Shown piece by piece: positions 26,480 to 34,736 of a stretch of DNA of 64,000 nt (positions are counted from its first letter, which is position 1; the number at the start of each line of letters is the position of its first letter). The stretch spans positions 62,001-126,000 of the forward strand of contig NZ_JADYTU010000001.1 in the NCBI RefSeq assembly GCF_021531375.1, given 5' to 3'. The translations under genes were made by a program, and so were the position numbers. The DNA comes from Pseudoflavonifractor phocaeensis. GTDB taxonomy: Bacteria; Bacillota; Clostridia; Oscillospirales; Oscillospiraceae. The notes below the pieces were generated by a model. The model did not search any database. It worked only from the letters and a program-made list of their open reading frames with translations, and had not been told where the DNA came from.

Positions 26480-26836
26480 TTACAGTCCTTTGTTGGGGGA
26501 TTGGGCAGGGGCGGAAGGGTGGTCCCCGCCCTTCATTTCAAAGTGGATCAGCAGGGACAGCAGAGCGCGGAGCAGGATGACCGCGCCCAGGACCAGCAGC
26601 TCGTTCAGGTCCCGGACCAAAACGGTCTTTAAGATCTCCGCCGCCATTTTGAATTCCAAACTGGTGGCCAGGCCGTTGGCCAGGTCGAATTTGATGTTGC
26701 TGGGACGGTGGGTGACCAGTCCCTTGCAGTACAGCCAAAAGGCCTTCAGAGCGGAGACAGCCACCACGAAAATGCCCATCAGCTCGCAGGCGGAGATAAT
26801 GGTGGGCAGGCTCCATTCAATGATGTGTTCCAGCAT
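26480..26836 (-). CDS. DUF1622 small membrane protein
   Basis: The 118-residue protein has hydrophobic segments at about residues 8-35 and 75-97. The conserved DUF1622 pattern is present (LANGLATSLEFKMAAEILKTV, then ELLVLGAVILLRALLSLLIHFE). The role of the family is not established. An AGGAGG site precedes the ATG. It sits between pyrD and the phosphatase fusion. Confidence 0.85.
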   Translation of the reverse strand: MLEHIIEWSLPTIISACELMGIFVVAVSALKAFWLYCKGLVTHRPSNIKFDLANGLATSLEFKMAAEILKTVLVRDLNELLVLGAVILLRALLSLLIHFEMKGGDHPSAPAQSPNKGL

Positions 26837-26981
26837 AGGGCCTCCTTTGGGAATATGGCCTTGACGGGGATATTCCTTTTAAGCGTGGTGTGACCGCGGC
26901 AGTTCCGCCGGGGAGGGAGCAGCGGAATGAGCGAACCTTCTCCCTTGGACGGAAGCGCGGGATATGGAACTTGCGGCGACG

Positions 26982-27902
26982 TTACCAGGGTTTTACCCCG
27001 CCGGTCAGCTCCCGGACCGCGGTCAGGCCCTGTTTTTCCGCGATGGCGGCCAGCCCCTCCCGGACCTTGATGGGGGTGAAGGGGTCGGCGAAGAGGGCGG
27101 TGCCCACCGCCACGGCGGAGGCCCCGGCCAGCATCAGCTGGGCCGCGTCCTCGCCCTTGGACACGCCGCCCATGCCAAGAATGGGGATGTTCACGGCCTG
27201 GGCCACCTCCCACACCATCCGAACCGCCACGGGCAGGACGGCGGGACCGGACAGACCGCCGGTGTTCATCTTCAGCACAGGCCGCCGGGTGTTCACGTCG
27301 ATGCGCATTCCGCGGATGGTGTTGATGAGGGACACCGCGTCGGCTCCGGCCCCCTCCACCGCGCGGGCGATCTCGGTGATGTCGGTGACGTTGGGGGACA
27401 GCTTCACCATGACGGGGACGCTGCCCGCGTGGGCCTTGGCCACCTGGGTGACCTCGGCGGCCAGCTCGGGCCGGGTGCCGTAAGCCAGACCGCCCGCCTT
27501 CACATTGGGGCAGGAGATGTTGACCTCGATCATGTCCACCCCGGCTTCGGCCAGCTTTTCACACATGATGCCGTATTCCTCGGGGGTGTTGCCCGAGATA
27601 TTGGCGATGACCTTCACGTCGAACTGCCGCAGGAAGGGCAATTCCTCTTCGATAAAGGCGTCCACTCCGGGGTTTTGCAGGCCCACGGAGTTTAGGATGC
27701 CCATGGGAGTCTCAGCAATACGGGGGGCGGGATTGCCCTCCCGGCGGTGGAGAGTCAGACCCTTGGCGCAGATGCCGCCCAGCTCAGACAGGTCGAAGAA
27801 CTGGTTGTACTCCCGGCCAAAGCCGAAGGTGCCCGAGGCCACCACCACGGGGTTTTTCATGGTCATCCCCGCCAGATTCACAGACAGATCCACATTAGGC
27901 AT
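26982..27902 (-). CDS. pyrD: dihydroorotate dehydrogenase, catalytic subunit (class 1B)
   Basis: This is the FMN subunit that oxidises dihydroorotate to orotate, with NAD+ as acceptor through PyrK. The 306-residue protein has MKNPVVVASGTFGFGREY, the active-site loop VNISCPNVKAGG (with the catalytic cysteine expected of class 1), VMVKLSPNVTDI, and GGLSGPAVLPVAVR. ATG 27902 overlaps the last 8 bases of pyrK, as is usual for this coupled pair. Confidence 0.95.
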   Translation of the reverse strand: MPNVDLSVNLAGMTMKNPVVVASGTFGFGREYNQFFDLSELGGICAKGLTLHRREGNPAPRIAETPMGILNSVGLQNPGVDAFIEEELPFLRQFDVKVIANISGNTPEEYGIMCEKLAEAGVDMIEVNISCPNVKAGGLAYGTRPELAAEVTQVAKAHAGSVPVMVKLSPNVTDITEIARAVEGAGADAVSLINTIRGMRIDVNTRRPVLKMNTGGLSGPAVLPVAVRMVWEVAQAVNIPILGMGGVSKGEDAAQLMLAGASAVAVGTALFADPFTPIKVREGLAAIAEKQGLTAVRELTGGVKPW

Positions 27903-28674
27903 TCCAGTCCACCTCCTTGGAATCAAAGACGGGGCCGTCCTTGCACACATGCTTCCGGCTGCCGTCCTTCATGTCGCAGGCGCACACCAGGCAGGCCCCG
28001 ATGCCGCAGCCCATCCGCTCCTCCATGGACACCTGGCAGGGCACGCCGAATTCCTCGGCCACCTTGGCCACGTTTCGGAGCATGGGCTTGGGGCCGCAGG
28101 CCAGAACGGCGTCATAGTTCTTGTCCTGCTCCAGCTCCTGGCGCACCAGGGCGTCCACAAAGCCGTGGTGGCCCAGAGAGCCGTCGTCAGTGGCAATGAG
28201 CACCTTGGCGCACTCCTCCGCGAAGCGGTCCCGGAGGATGATCTTATCAGCGGACCGGCCGCCCAGAATGGCGGTGGATTTTCCCATGGTGTACTGGGCG
28301 CAGCCCCGCATGGGGGGGATGCCGATGCCGCCGCCCACCAGCAGGTAGCGGCCCTCGGGCTTTACCTGGAAGCCGTTGCCCAGCATGCCCATCACGTCCA
28401 CGCTGTGGCCCACGGGGCGGTTGGCCAGCCACTGGGTACCCTCGCCCCGGACCTCAAAGACGATGGCCAGCAGGTCGCTGGGGTCGTCCTCCTGGCAGGA
28501 GCAGACGGAGATGGGCCGCCGCAGCAGCAGGCCGTCGCCGCACTTGATGTGGACGAACTGGCCGGGGCCCTTGCAGGAGGTGCGGACCATGTCGCCCACC
28601 TCCAGGACCATATAGATAGCGTCTCCCATCTTCTCTTTGGAGACGATCTTGCACTTGCGTTCTACTTTCATCAT
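27895..28674 (-). CDS. pyrK: dihydroorotate dehydrogenase electron-transfer subunit
   Basis: PyrK carries FAD and a [2Fe-2S] cluster and passes electrons from PyrD to NAD+. Seen are the FAD-binding RRPISVCS, the nucleotide-binding LLVGGGIGIPPMRGCAQ, and the C-terminal cluster cysteines in MGCGIGACLVCACDMK and CKDGPVF. ATGs at 28674 and 28671 are both possible after an AAGTGGTG site. The frame extends further upstream, but that part is not family-like. The length of about 259 residues is normal. Confidence 0.94.
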   Translation of the reverse strand: MMKVERKCKIVSKEKMGDAIYMVLEVGDMVRTSCKGPGQFVHIKCGDGLLLRRPISVCSCQEDDPSDLLAIVFEVRGEGTQWLANRPVGHSVDVMGMLGNGFQVKPEGRYLLVGGGIGIPPMRGCAQYTMGKSTAILGGRSADKIILRDRFAEECAKVLIATDDGSLGHHGFVDALVRQELEQDKNYDAVLACGPKPMLRNVAKVAEEFGVPCQVSMEERMGCGIGACLVCACDMKDGSRKHVCKDGPVFDSKEVDWNA

Positions 28675-28772
28675 AACACCACTTTCACCCGCCCTGTGGG
28701 GAAGAAGTCTGATCCCAAGGGCAGCGGGGATGATTGACCCCATTCAAAAGGGGCCTTTGGATCGGAGAATTT

Positions 28773-29267
28773 TCAAAGAGAGGCGTCTTTTACAAAGGAC
28801 GGATCGAAGAACTTGACCTGTCCGCAGCACTCACAGCGGAACAGGGCCAGCTCCAGAGAGCCGGAGAGCAGGTTGTCCAGGTCGCCCAGGAAAAATGTGT
28901 GCTCGCCCAACTGGAAGGTAAAGTTCCCCAGCGGCTTCATCTCCCGGTCACAGCAGCGTAGGAAGGATTTCTGCCGTTCCCGGCGCTCCTGAAGCTGCCG
29001 CTCCTGCTCCAGCCGGGCCTCCTCCTCCGCCCGCTTCCGCTCCTGGTCCGCCTCATAATTGCGGCGGACCACATCCCGGTTTTCCAGGACGCGGGAGGAC
29101 AGAATGCGCTGGTCCAGAGCGTCCCGCTCCGGCCCCTCCGACTTTTCGTAGCAGTCCAGGCACTTGGAGCAGATGATCTGGGTGGTGCAGTAAAAGTGGA
29201 TGGAGCAGCGGTCAAACAGTCGGGTTTCCTCTCCGCACAGGACACAACGGGGCTTTTCCTTTGCCAT
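28773..29267 (-). CDS. cysteine-rich zinc-finger-like protein with coiled-coil middle
   Basis: The 164-residue protein is not one I can name. It begins with a cluster of cysteines (CVLCGEETRLFDRC, then CSKCLDC, residues about 8-48). A charged Glu/Arg-rich helix likely to be a coiled coil follows (RKRAEEEARLEQERQLQERRE region, about 85-110). A second Cys set lies near the end (LRCCDRE, FRCECCGQVKFF). AAAGGAG precedes the ATG at 29267. It sits between pyrF and pyrK on the same strand, so it may be cotranscribed with the pyrimidine genes. Confidence 0.7.
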   Translation of the reverse strand: MAKEKPRCVLCGEETRLFDRCSIHFYCTTQIICSKCLDCYEKSEGPERDALDQRILSSRVLENRDVVRRNYEADQERKRAEEEARLEQERQLQERRERQKSFLRCCDREMKPLGNFTFQLGEHTFFLGDLDNLLSGSLELALFRCECCGQVKFFDPSFVKDASL

Positions 29268-29299
29268 GACGGTCTCCTTTCGGTCGTTCAGACTGGAAT

Positions 29300-29329
29300 T
29301 TACACGATGGTCACGAACTGCTTGACTTT
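29300..29329 (-). pseudogene. duplicated remnant of the pyrF 3' end
   Basis: The minus strand encodes KVKQFVTIV and a stop, nearly identical to the last residues IKQFVTIV of pyrF, whose stop is 75 bases upstream on that strand. The two copies differ at several third-codon positions. This looks like a relic of a partial tandem duplication, or of a second OMP-decarboxylase gene removed by deletion. Confidence 0.55.
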
Positions 29330-29376
29330 TTCCCACTATACGCGAGATGGCTTACATGTGGAGCAGGAAACTTAGT

Positions 29377-30300
29377 TTACACGATTGTTACAAACTGCTT
29401 GATATCGTCCCGCATTGCAATCGCCGCGTTCCGGGCGGCCTCCTTGAAGTCGTGGCCGTCCCCGCCGGTCTTCTTCCAGGCGCACATGATGCCACGGGAG
29501 GAGTTGACGATGGCGCCGTGGCCGTACTTGTCAAAGGCGTACTGCACGTCGTCGGCGGTGCCGCCCTGGGCGCCGTAGCCGGGGACCAGGAAGAAGGTGT
29601 GCTCCAGGCGCTTGCGGAGAGCCCGGATGTCGGAGGGGTAGGTGGCCCCGGTGACGGCCCCGGCCATGGTGTAGCCGTACTTGCCCTCGGTGCCCTTGGC
29701 AATGCGCTCGTTCAGATCGCCCATGACCTGGTAGACCAGACGGTCCCCGGCGATGATGTCCTGGAGTTCCCCGGAGCCGGGATTAGAGGTCTTGACCAGG
29801 ACGAAGGCGCACTTGTCCTCCTCCTTGGCGGCCTCCAGGAAGGGCTTGATGGAGTCGGAGCCCATGTAGCCGTTGAGGGTCACGCAGTCCACGTCGAAGG
29901 ACTTGAAGGTCTGCCCCTCAATCTTGGCCCCGGACAGCCAGCCCTCGGCATAGGCGGTGGCGGTGGAGCCGATATCGCCCCGCTTGATGTCGGCGATGAC
30001 GAACATCCCCTTGGACTTGGCGTACCGGATGGTGCGCTCCAGCATCTCCATACCCTGCCAGCCCAGATTCTCGTAGTAGGCGGACTGGGGCTTGACGGCG
30101 GGGACGATGTCGCACAGCGCGTCGATGAGGCCCACATTGAACTGGTAAATGGCCTCGGCGGCCCCCTTCAGCCCCACGCCGTACTCCTCGAAAGCGGCCT
30201 GGCGGATGTATTCGGGGACATACTCGATGCGGGCGTCCAGCCCGGCGACGGTGGGGTTTTTCATGGCGCGGATCTTATCCTGAAGAGCGTCAAAAGACAT
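29377..30300 (-). CDS. pyrF: orotidine-5'-phosphate decarboxylase (type 2)
   Basis: PyrF converts OMP to UMP. This 307-residue type-2 form has the catalytic motif VIADIKRGDIGSTATAYAEG (residues about 104-123) and the phosphate-binding region FFLVPGYGAQGGTADDV. VNSSRGIMCAW lies near the end. ATG 30300 (MSFDALQDKI) with an AAAGGA site is chosen over a TTG nine bases earlier. It lies 47 bases after pyrC in the same operon. Confidence 0.95.
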   Translation of the reverse strand: MSFDALQDKIRAMKNPTVAGLDARIEYVPEYIRQAAFEEYGVGLKGAAEAIYQFNVGLIDALCDIVPAVKPQSAYYENLGWQGMEMLERTIRYAKSKGMFVIADIKRGDIGSTATAYAEGWLSGAKIEGQTFKSFDVDCVTLNGYMGSDSIKPFLEAAKEEDKCAFVLVKTSNPGSGELQDIIAGDRLVYQVMGDLNERIAKGTEGKYGYTMAGAVTGATYPSDIRALRKRLEHTFFLVPGYGAQGGTADDVQYAFDKYGHGAIVNSSRGIMCAWKKTGGDGHDFKEAARNAAIAMRDDIKQFVTIV

Positions 30301-30347
30301 AGCATTCAAATCCTTTCTAATTTGAGTAGAACCGGCTCAGGGAACTT

Positions 30348-31625
30348 TTACGCGTCCTGATAAATGATTTCACCCTTGACAATGGTGTATTTTACCTTGC
30401 CCTTGACGGTTCGCCCGGCGAAGGGGGTGTTCCGGGCCTTGGAGGCGAACTGCTCCGGGTCGATGACCCACTCCTCGTCGGGGTCGAAGATGGTCAGGTC
30501 CGCGTCCACACCCAGGGACATGCGGCCCTTGGGCAGGTGGAGGATGTCGGAGGGGTTGGTGGTCATCCGGCGGATGATGGCGGGCAGCTCCATCTTTTTG
30601 GTGTGGTACAGCTCGGTGAGGGTAATGGCCAGGGAGGTCTCCAGTCCGATCATGCCGCTGGGGGCCCGGGTAAGGGGACGGGCCTTCTCCTCGGCGGAGT
30701 GGGGGGCGTGGTCGGTGGCGATGACGTCGATGGTGCCGTCCTTCAGCCCGGCGATGATGCCCTTGACGTCCTGGGCGGTGCGCAGGGGGGGATTGACCCG
30801 GGCCATGGAGCCCTGGGTCAGCACCTCGTCCTCGGTGAGGGTGAAGTACTGGGGGCAGGTCTCGCAGGTAATGGGGACGCCCTTCTTTTTCATTTTTCGG
30901 ATGATCTCCACGCTGCGGGCGGTGGAGACGTGGCAGATGTGGACGTGGGCGCCGGTCTCCTCGGCCAGCATGGCGTCCCGCATGACCATGATCTCCTCGG
31001 CGATGGCGGGCCGGCCCTCCAGCCACAGCTGGCGGGACACGCTGCCCTCGTTCACCGCCCGGCCGGCCACCATGGATGTGTCCTCACAGTGGCACAGAAC
31101 GGGCAGGTCCAGCCGGCGTGCCCGGATCAGCACGTCTCGCATCAGGTTGGCGTTGTCCACGTTGTTGCCGTCGTCGGACAGGGCGATGGCCCCCGCCTTT
31201 TTCAGCGCGTCGGCGTCGGTGGGCTCTTCCCCGCGCAGCCCCTTGGACAAAGCGGCGATGGGGTAGACCTGGACGCCGGAGCCCTGCTTGGCCTTTTCCA
31301 GCACATAGGCTACCTGTTCCGGACAGTCCACGGTGGGGTCCGTGTTGGCCATGCAGGCCATGGAGGTGACACCGCCCCGGGCGGCGGCGGCGGAGCCGGT
31401 GATAATATCCTCCTTATAGGTCAGACCGGGGTCGCGCAAGTGGACATGCATATCCACCAGACCGGGGCACACCACCAGTCCGGCGGCGTCAATGACCTGG
31501 TCGGCCTCTACCTCCAGGCCACGCTCCAGCAGAGATATTTTTCCGTCCTCCGCCAACAGGTCCTGGATCAGGACCGCGTTGGTGACCGGGTGGACCACAC
31601 GTCCGTTTTTGATGAGAAGTTTCAT
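30348..31625 (-). CDS. pyrC: dihydroorotase (class I)
   Basis: PyrC cyclises carbamoyl-aspartate to dihydroorotate. The 425-residue amidohydrolase has the zinc motif GLVDMHVHLRDPG near residue 55 and LCHCEDTSMVAG and HICHVSTARSVEII, which supply metal-site histidines. The catalytic loop is VIATDHAPHSAEEK. A CCGGAGG site precedes the ATG. It is the first gene of the pyrC-pyrF-...-pyrK-pyrD operon. pyrA and pyrB are not in this window. Confidence 0.96.
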   Translation of the reverse strand: MKLLIKNGRVVHPVTNAVLIQDLLAEDGKISLLERGLEVEADQVIDAAGLVVCPGLVDMHVHLRDPGLTYKEDIITGSAAAARGGVTSMACMANTDPTVDCPEQVAYVLEKAKQGSGVQVYPIAALSKGLRGEEPTDADALKKAGAIALSDDGNNVDNANLMRDVLIRARRLDLPVLCHCEDTSMVAGRAVNEGSVSRQLWLEGRPAIAEEIMVMRDAMLAEETGAHVHICHVSTARSVEIIRKMKKKGVPITCETCPQYFTLTEDEVLTQGSMARVNPPLRTAQDVKGIIAGLKDGTIDVIATDHAPHSAEEKARPLTRAPSGMIGLETSLAITLTELYHTKKMELPAIIRRMTTNPSDILHLPKGRMSLGVDADLTIFDPDEEWVIDPEQFASKARNTPFAGRTVKGKVKYTIVKGEIIYQDA

Positions 31626-31777
31626 GCTGTCAAATTCCTCCGGATATTTTGGGCATAAAGCCGTGAATGTAAAGGTGTCAGCTGAAAAATCAGCAAAAAA
31701 TGTACTGGTACGCGGCAGGTTTCCGCACCGCTCCGTTCCGAAGCACCTGAAAACTGCCCATACCTATGGCATGATAA

Positions 31778-31806
31778 ATTATAGCGGAACAGACAGGATT
31801 TAGCAA
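31778..31806 (-). promoter_or_regulatory. pyrC operon promoter
   Basis: On the minus strand TTGCTA (31806-31801), 17 bases, then a perfect TATAAT (31783-31778). The leader of about 145 bases before pyrC contains small hairpins, but I see no PyrR-binding loop consensus. Confidence 0.65.
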
Positions 31807-31888
31807 CGGATTTTTCCGGATTTCCGGAAAGAATAATAGCGCGCGAAAGAGCGGATAAGCCGCGCTTTCGCCGGAAGGAGTGACGAGC

Positions 31889-32074
31889 ATGAACGGGAAC
31901 ACCTGCGGGGGCTGCGGAAAATTTGTTATGGGCATGGCCGCGGGCATGGCGGCGGGGACGGCCCTGGGTATGACCATGGCGCCGTCTCACCGGCAGATCA
32001 AGCGGGCGGCCCACATGGCCGCCAAACGGGTCAACGAGGCCGTGGAGAATCTGGCCGACGCCATAGACCTGTAA
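31889..32074 (+). CDS. small glycine/alanine-rich membrane-anchored protein (61 aa)
   Basis: The short gene has a GGAAGGAG site 8 bases before its ATG and a strong terminator right after its stop, so it is probably real. The protein has an N-terminal CGGCGK cluster, one hydrophobic Gly/Ala/Met segment (FVMGMAAGMAAGTALGMTM, residues about 11-29) and an amphipathic helix (IKRAAHMAAKRVNEAVENLA). This layout recalls YtxH-like small proteins, but I cannot name a family. Confidence 0.6.
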   Translation: MNGNTCGGCGKFVMGMAAGMAAGTALGMTMAPSHRQIKRAAHMAAKRVNEAVENLADAIDL

Positions 32075-32076
32075 CA

Positions 32077-32107
32077 AAACGGGCCGCCCGCGGGCGGCCC
32101 GTTTTTT
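32077..32107. terminator. terminator after the small gene, shared with tenA
   Basis: AAAACGGGCCGCCCG and CGGGCGGCCCGTTTTTT form a perfect stem with A and T flanks. Confidence 0.9.
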
Positions 32108-32128
32108 GAATGGAAAGGCGCGAAGCGC

Positions 32129-32797
32129 TCAGATGTCGTCTCTTGGTCTGGCGCTCATCTCCCAGAAATGATACTCGTGCTCCGAGCAGCTCCGAAAGAT
32201 CTCCCGGCATTTCCGGCGGCGCTCTGGGGACAGGTCCCGGCAAGCCTCTTCGGTAAAGGCGGCCCAGGCCCTGCAGATGGCGTCGTAGCGGTTGCCGGCG
32301 TAGTCGCTGACAAAGGGCCAGTAGGGGGTGTTTTCCACGCCGGGGGAGCGGCGGATCAGCTCCCCGAAGATCCAGCCGTAGCTGAGCATACAGGGCAGAC
32401 AGGCCATCATGCACTCGGCGGCTCCCTGCCCCTCCCGGGCGGCGGTGAGCATCGTGTCCACATAGGCCCGGTTCTCCGGCCGCAGGGGCAGAGGCTGGAT
32501 CTCCCGGTCGGTGATGTGGTAGCGCTTCAGGTAGTAACGGCGGGTGGCGTCCTCGCTCTCGTTGACGAAGGAGAGCAGGGAGTAATAGTTGCGGATCTCC
32601 TCCATGTCGTGGGAGTTGATCATGCCCCAGGCAAAGACCTTGGAGTACTCCCGCAGATACAGGCTGTCGTCCACGATGTAGCCCTTGAAGCAGTCCTCGG
32701 GCAGGGAACCGTCGGCGATCCCCTTTAAAAATTCCGTTTCCAGACAGGCCTCCCAGATGGGCATGCTGTCCTGGATACATTCCTCCAGAAAGGTCAT
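32129..32797 (-). CDS. tenA: TenA/thiaminase-II family protein
   Basis: TenA-type enzymes salvage thiamine pyrimidine by hydrolysing degraded thiamine to HMP. The 222-residue all-helical protein has LKGIADGSLPEDCFKGYIVDD near the N-terminus and the conserved CMMACLPCMLSYGWI, whose cysteines match the region of the thiaminase nucleophile. The C-terminal motif SEHEYHFWEM is also present. Its ATG overlaps the stop of thiT (ATGA). It is the last gene of the thiamine operon. Confidence 0.9.
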   Translation of the reverse strand: MTFLEECIQDSMPIWEACLETEFLKGIADGSLPEDCFKGYIVDDSLYLREYSKVFAWGMINSHDMEEIRNYYSLLSFVNESEDATRRYYLKRYHITDREIQPLPLRPENRAYVDTMLTAAREGQGAAECMMACLPCMLSYGWIFGELIRRSPGVENTPYWPFVSDYAGNRYDAICRAWAAFTEEACRDLSPERRRKCREIFRSCSEHEYHFWEMSARPRDDI

Positions 32798-33402
32798 GGG
32801 TTTTTCCCTCCAATCGCCTTTTGAATGGTGTTCAGGGGGAGAGCCAGGATGATCAGCGTGGTGACAATGCCCTCGGGAATTTTGGAGGACAGGTGATAGG
32901 TGATGCTGTACCCCCAGGCCCCCCAGCCGTCCCAGGCGTTGTCGGAGAAGAAGATGACGCCGGACAGCACCTGGCCGATGAACCGGAGCAGAATGGCCAG
33001 CAGGACGCCGGCGAGGACCTGCCACTTCTTGTCTTTGCCGAAGATACCGGCGTAGCCCAGGCAAGAGAAGGCCACCAAATGCTCCACAAAGATCTGGGCC
33101 CAGTGGACAGGAGCCCACAAGGGGAGGAGGAACAGGGCCAGCACGCCCGTTACCCAGCCGGTTACGAAAGCCAGGCGGCGGTCATAGGTCAGGGCCAGCA
33201 GCATCAGGGGGATCCAGGAGCCGGCGGTGATGGCGGCCCCAGTGGGGAGGGGGATGTAAATGGAGGCCAGCACCAGAGTGATGGCGCAGGTCACGCCGCC
33301 CAAGGCCAGGGCCTTGGCGTTCAGCCGCAGCCCCCGGCACAGCCACATGGTAATGAGTAGATAGCCCATGGTAAAGACGGCGGTAATGATGGGAGAGATC
33401 AT
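32794..33402 (-). CDS. thiT: thiamine ECF transporter substrate-binding component ThiT
   Basis: The 202-residue membrane protein has five to six hydrophobic helices. Features of the thiamine S-component are present: LASIYIPLPTGAAITAGSW followed by IPLMLLALTYDRRLAF, then PVHWAQIFVEHLVAFSCLGYAGIFG. It is expected to pair with a general ECF energizing module encoded elsewhere. It overlaps thiD upstream and tenA downstream by 4 bases each, so the three are tightly coupled under the TPP riboswitch. Confidence 0.85.
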   Translation of the reverse strand: MISPIITAVFTMGYLLITMWLCRGLRLNAKALALGGVTCAITLVLASIYIPLPTGAAITAGSWIPLMLLALTYDRRLAFVTGWVTGVLALFLLPLWAPVHWAQIFVEHLVAFSCLGYAGIFGKDKKWQVLAGVLLAILLRFIGQVLSGVIFFSDNAWDGWGAWGYSITYHLSSKIPEGIVTTLIILALPLNTIQKAIGGKNP

Positions 33403-34196
33403 AGGACGAATTCTCCCTTCAGATCAAAGAGATGGTCCATGGGGCCGCTGCCTTTGCCCAGGTCCAGCATGGCCCCCAGGGCCCCGGAGATGTAGGCCTT
33501 GGCCCGCTCCACGGCGGCGTCCAGGTCATAGCCCTTGGCCAGGTTGGAGGCGATGGCGGAGGACAGGGTGCAGCCGGTGCCGTGGGTGTTGGGGTTGTGG
33601 ATCCGGCGGCCCCGGAACCACTTGGCGGTTCCGTCCCGCCACAGCAGGTCATCGGCGTCGTTGATCTGGTGGCCGCCCTTGCACAGAACGGCGCAGCCGT
33701 ACCGCTGGCTGATGGACCGGGCGGCCGCCTCCATGCCGGCGGCGTCGGAGATGGTCAGTCCGGACAGCACCTCTGCCTCGGGGATGTTGGGAGTCAGCAC
33801 GGTGGCCAGGGGGAGCAGCCGCTCCTTCAAAGCATCCACCGCCTCCTCAGAGATGAGCCGGGAGCCGCTGGTGGCCACCATGACCGGGTCTACCACGATG
33901 TTTTTGGCCTGATATTGGATCAGCTTGTCCGCAATGACCTGGATCAGGGCGGTGGAGGAGACCATGCCCGTCTTCACCGCGTCGGGATAGATGTCGGTGA
34001 AGATACAGTCCAGCTGATTGGCCAGAAAGTCCGGGGTGGCCTCTAAAATTCCGTAGACGCCGGTGGTGTTCTGGGCCGTCAGGGCCGTGACGGCGCTCAT
34101 GGCGTATACGCCGTTGGCGCTCATGGTCTTGATGTCGGCCTGAATCCCGGCGCCTCCGCTGGAGTCGCTTCCAGCGATCGTCAATGCTGTTTTCAT
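33399..34196 (-). CDS. thiD: hydroxymethylpyrimidine / phosphomethylpyrimidine kinase
   Basis: ThiD phosphorylates HMP twice to HMP-PP. The 265-residue ribokinase-fold protein shows TIAGSDSSGGAGIQADIKTM at the start, VVDPVMVATSGSRLI, and the anion-hole/catalytic motif NTHGTGCTLSSAIASNLA near residue 205. An AGAAAGGAG site precedes the ATG. Upstream, a MITE-like element separates it from the broken HAD gene. Confidence 0.96.
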   Translation of the reverse strand: MKTALTIAGSDSSGGAGIQADIKTMSANGVYAMSAVTALTAQNTTGVYGILEATPDFLANQLDCIFTDIYPDAVKTGMVSSTALIQVIADKLIQYQAKNIVVDPVMVATSGSRLISEEAVDALKERLLPLATVLTPNIPEAEVLSGLTISDAAGMEAAARSISQRYGCAVLCKGGHQINDADDLLWRDGTAKWFRGRRIHNPNTHGTGCTLSSAIASNLAKGYDLDAAVERAKAYISGALGAMLDLGKGSGPMDHLFDLKGEFVL

Positions 34197-34296
34197 GTGA
34201 ATTCTCCTTTCTTTCTTTGAAACGCATTGAAGTTTTATAACGCGGCGAAAGGTGGTGCCCCCAATCCGCCGCGGCGGGGGTATGAAGGTGTAACGG

Positions 34297-34531
34297 TAAA
34301 TTTTAGTTTATGGATGTATTATGGGGCGTCGGGGACGCCGCTCCCTACGCACGGTTTACAATATGGCTTCGTAGGGGGCGTCCCCTTGGGGCCGCCGCCA
34401 AAATGGCAGCCGTCGGACGGCGGGGGACGATTCCCCCCGTCGGAGGGAAATGGCCGAAGGCCAAAAGGGGGAGGGATAAGCCCCCGCCCTATCAAGCCCT
34501 CGTCCTACATGAAACGATAAACTAAACTTTA
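34297..34531 (+). mobile_element. MITE-like element, copy 1 (235 bp)
   Basis: Left end TAAATTTTAGTTTAT; right end ATAAACTAAACTTTA, the reverse complement with one change. The GC-rich palindromic interior is nearly identical to the copies at 40218-40479 and 42727-42988, minus 27 bases. It lies in the thiamine operon just after the broken HAD gene, antisense to the operon. Its 80-codon open frame is not considered a gene. Confidence 0.8.
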
Positions 34532-34536
34532 TTTTC

Positions 34537-34736
34537 CTAATTCATCCAAAAACGTTTGGTATCCAGTCGGGGCAAATACCAGTCGCAGAGCTGTTTCAAC
34601 TCCTCCCGGTCCGCTTCCGCCGAGGGATCATACACCCCGGCCACCCAAAAACCAGCGCGCATGGCGCCTCGTTCCACATGTACATGGAATCGGTGAGGGT
34701 GCCGTCCAGATCGAAGATCGCGCCTTCCGGCCTCAT
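34537..34736 (-). pseudogene. HAD-family phosphatase, internally deleted
   Basis: The ATG overlaps the thiE stop (ATGA) and opens MRPEGAIFDLDGTLTDSMYM, the HAD motif I with both aspartates. The frame is then lost. In another frame a C-terminal HAD segment follows, including GFWVAGVYDPSAEADREE and LCDWYLPRLD, to a stop at 34537. Only about 65 of the usual 210-220 codons remain, so motifs II-III are gone. HAD phosphatases in thiamine operons may dephosphorylate thiamine or HMP phosphates; here the gene is dead unless this is an assembly error. Confidence 0.75.

Noticed and set aside
31626-31777. PyrR-type attenuator in the pyrC leader
   Set aside because: Small hairpins exist, but the PyrR-binding loop consensus and a clear terminator/antiterminator pair are not visible.
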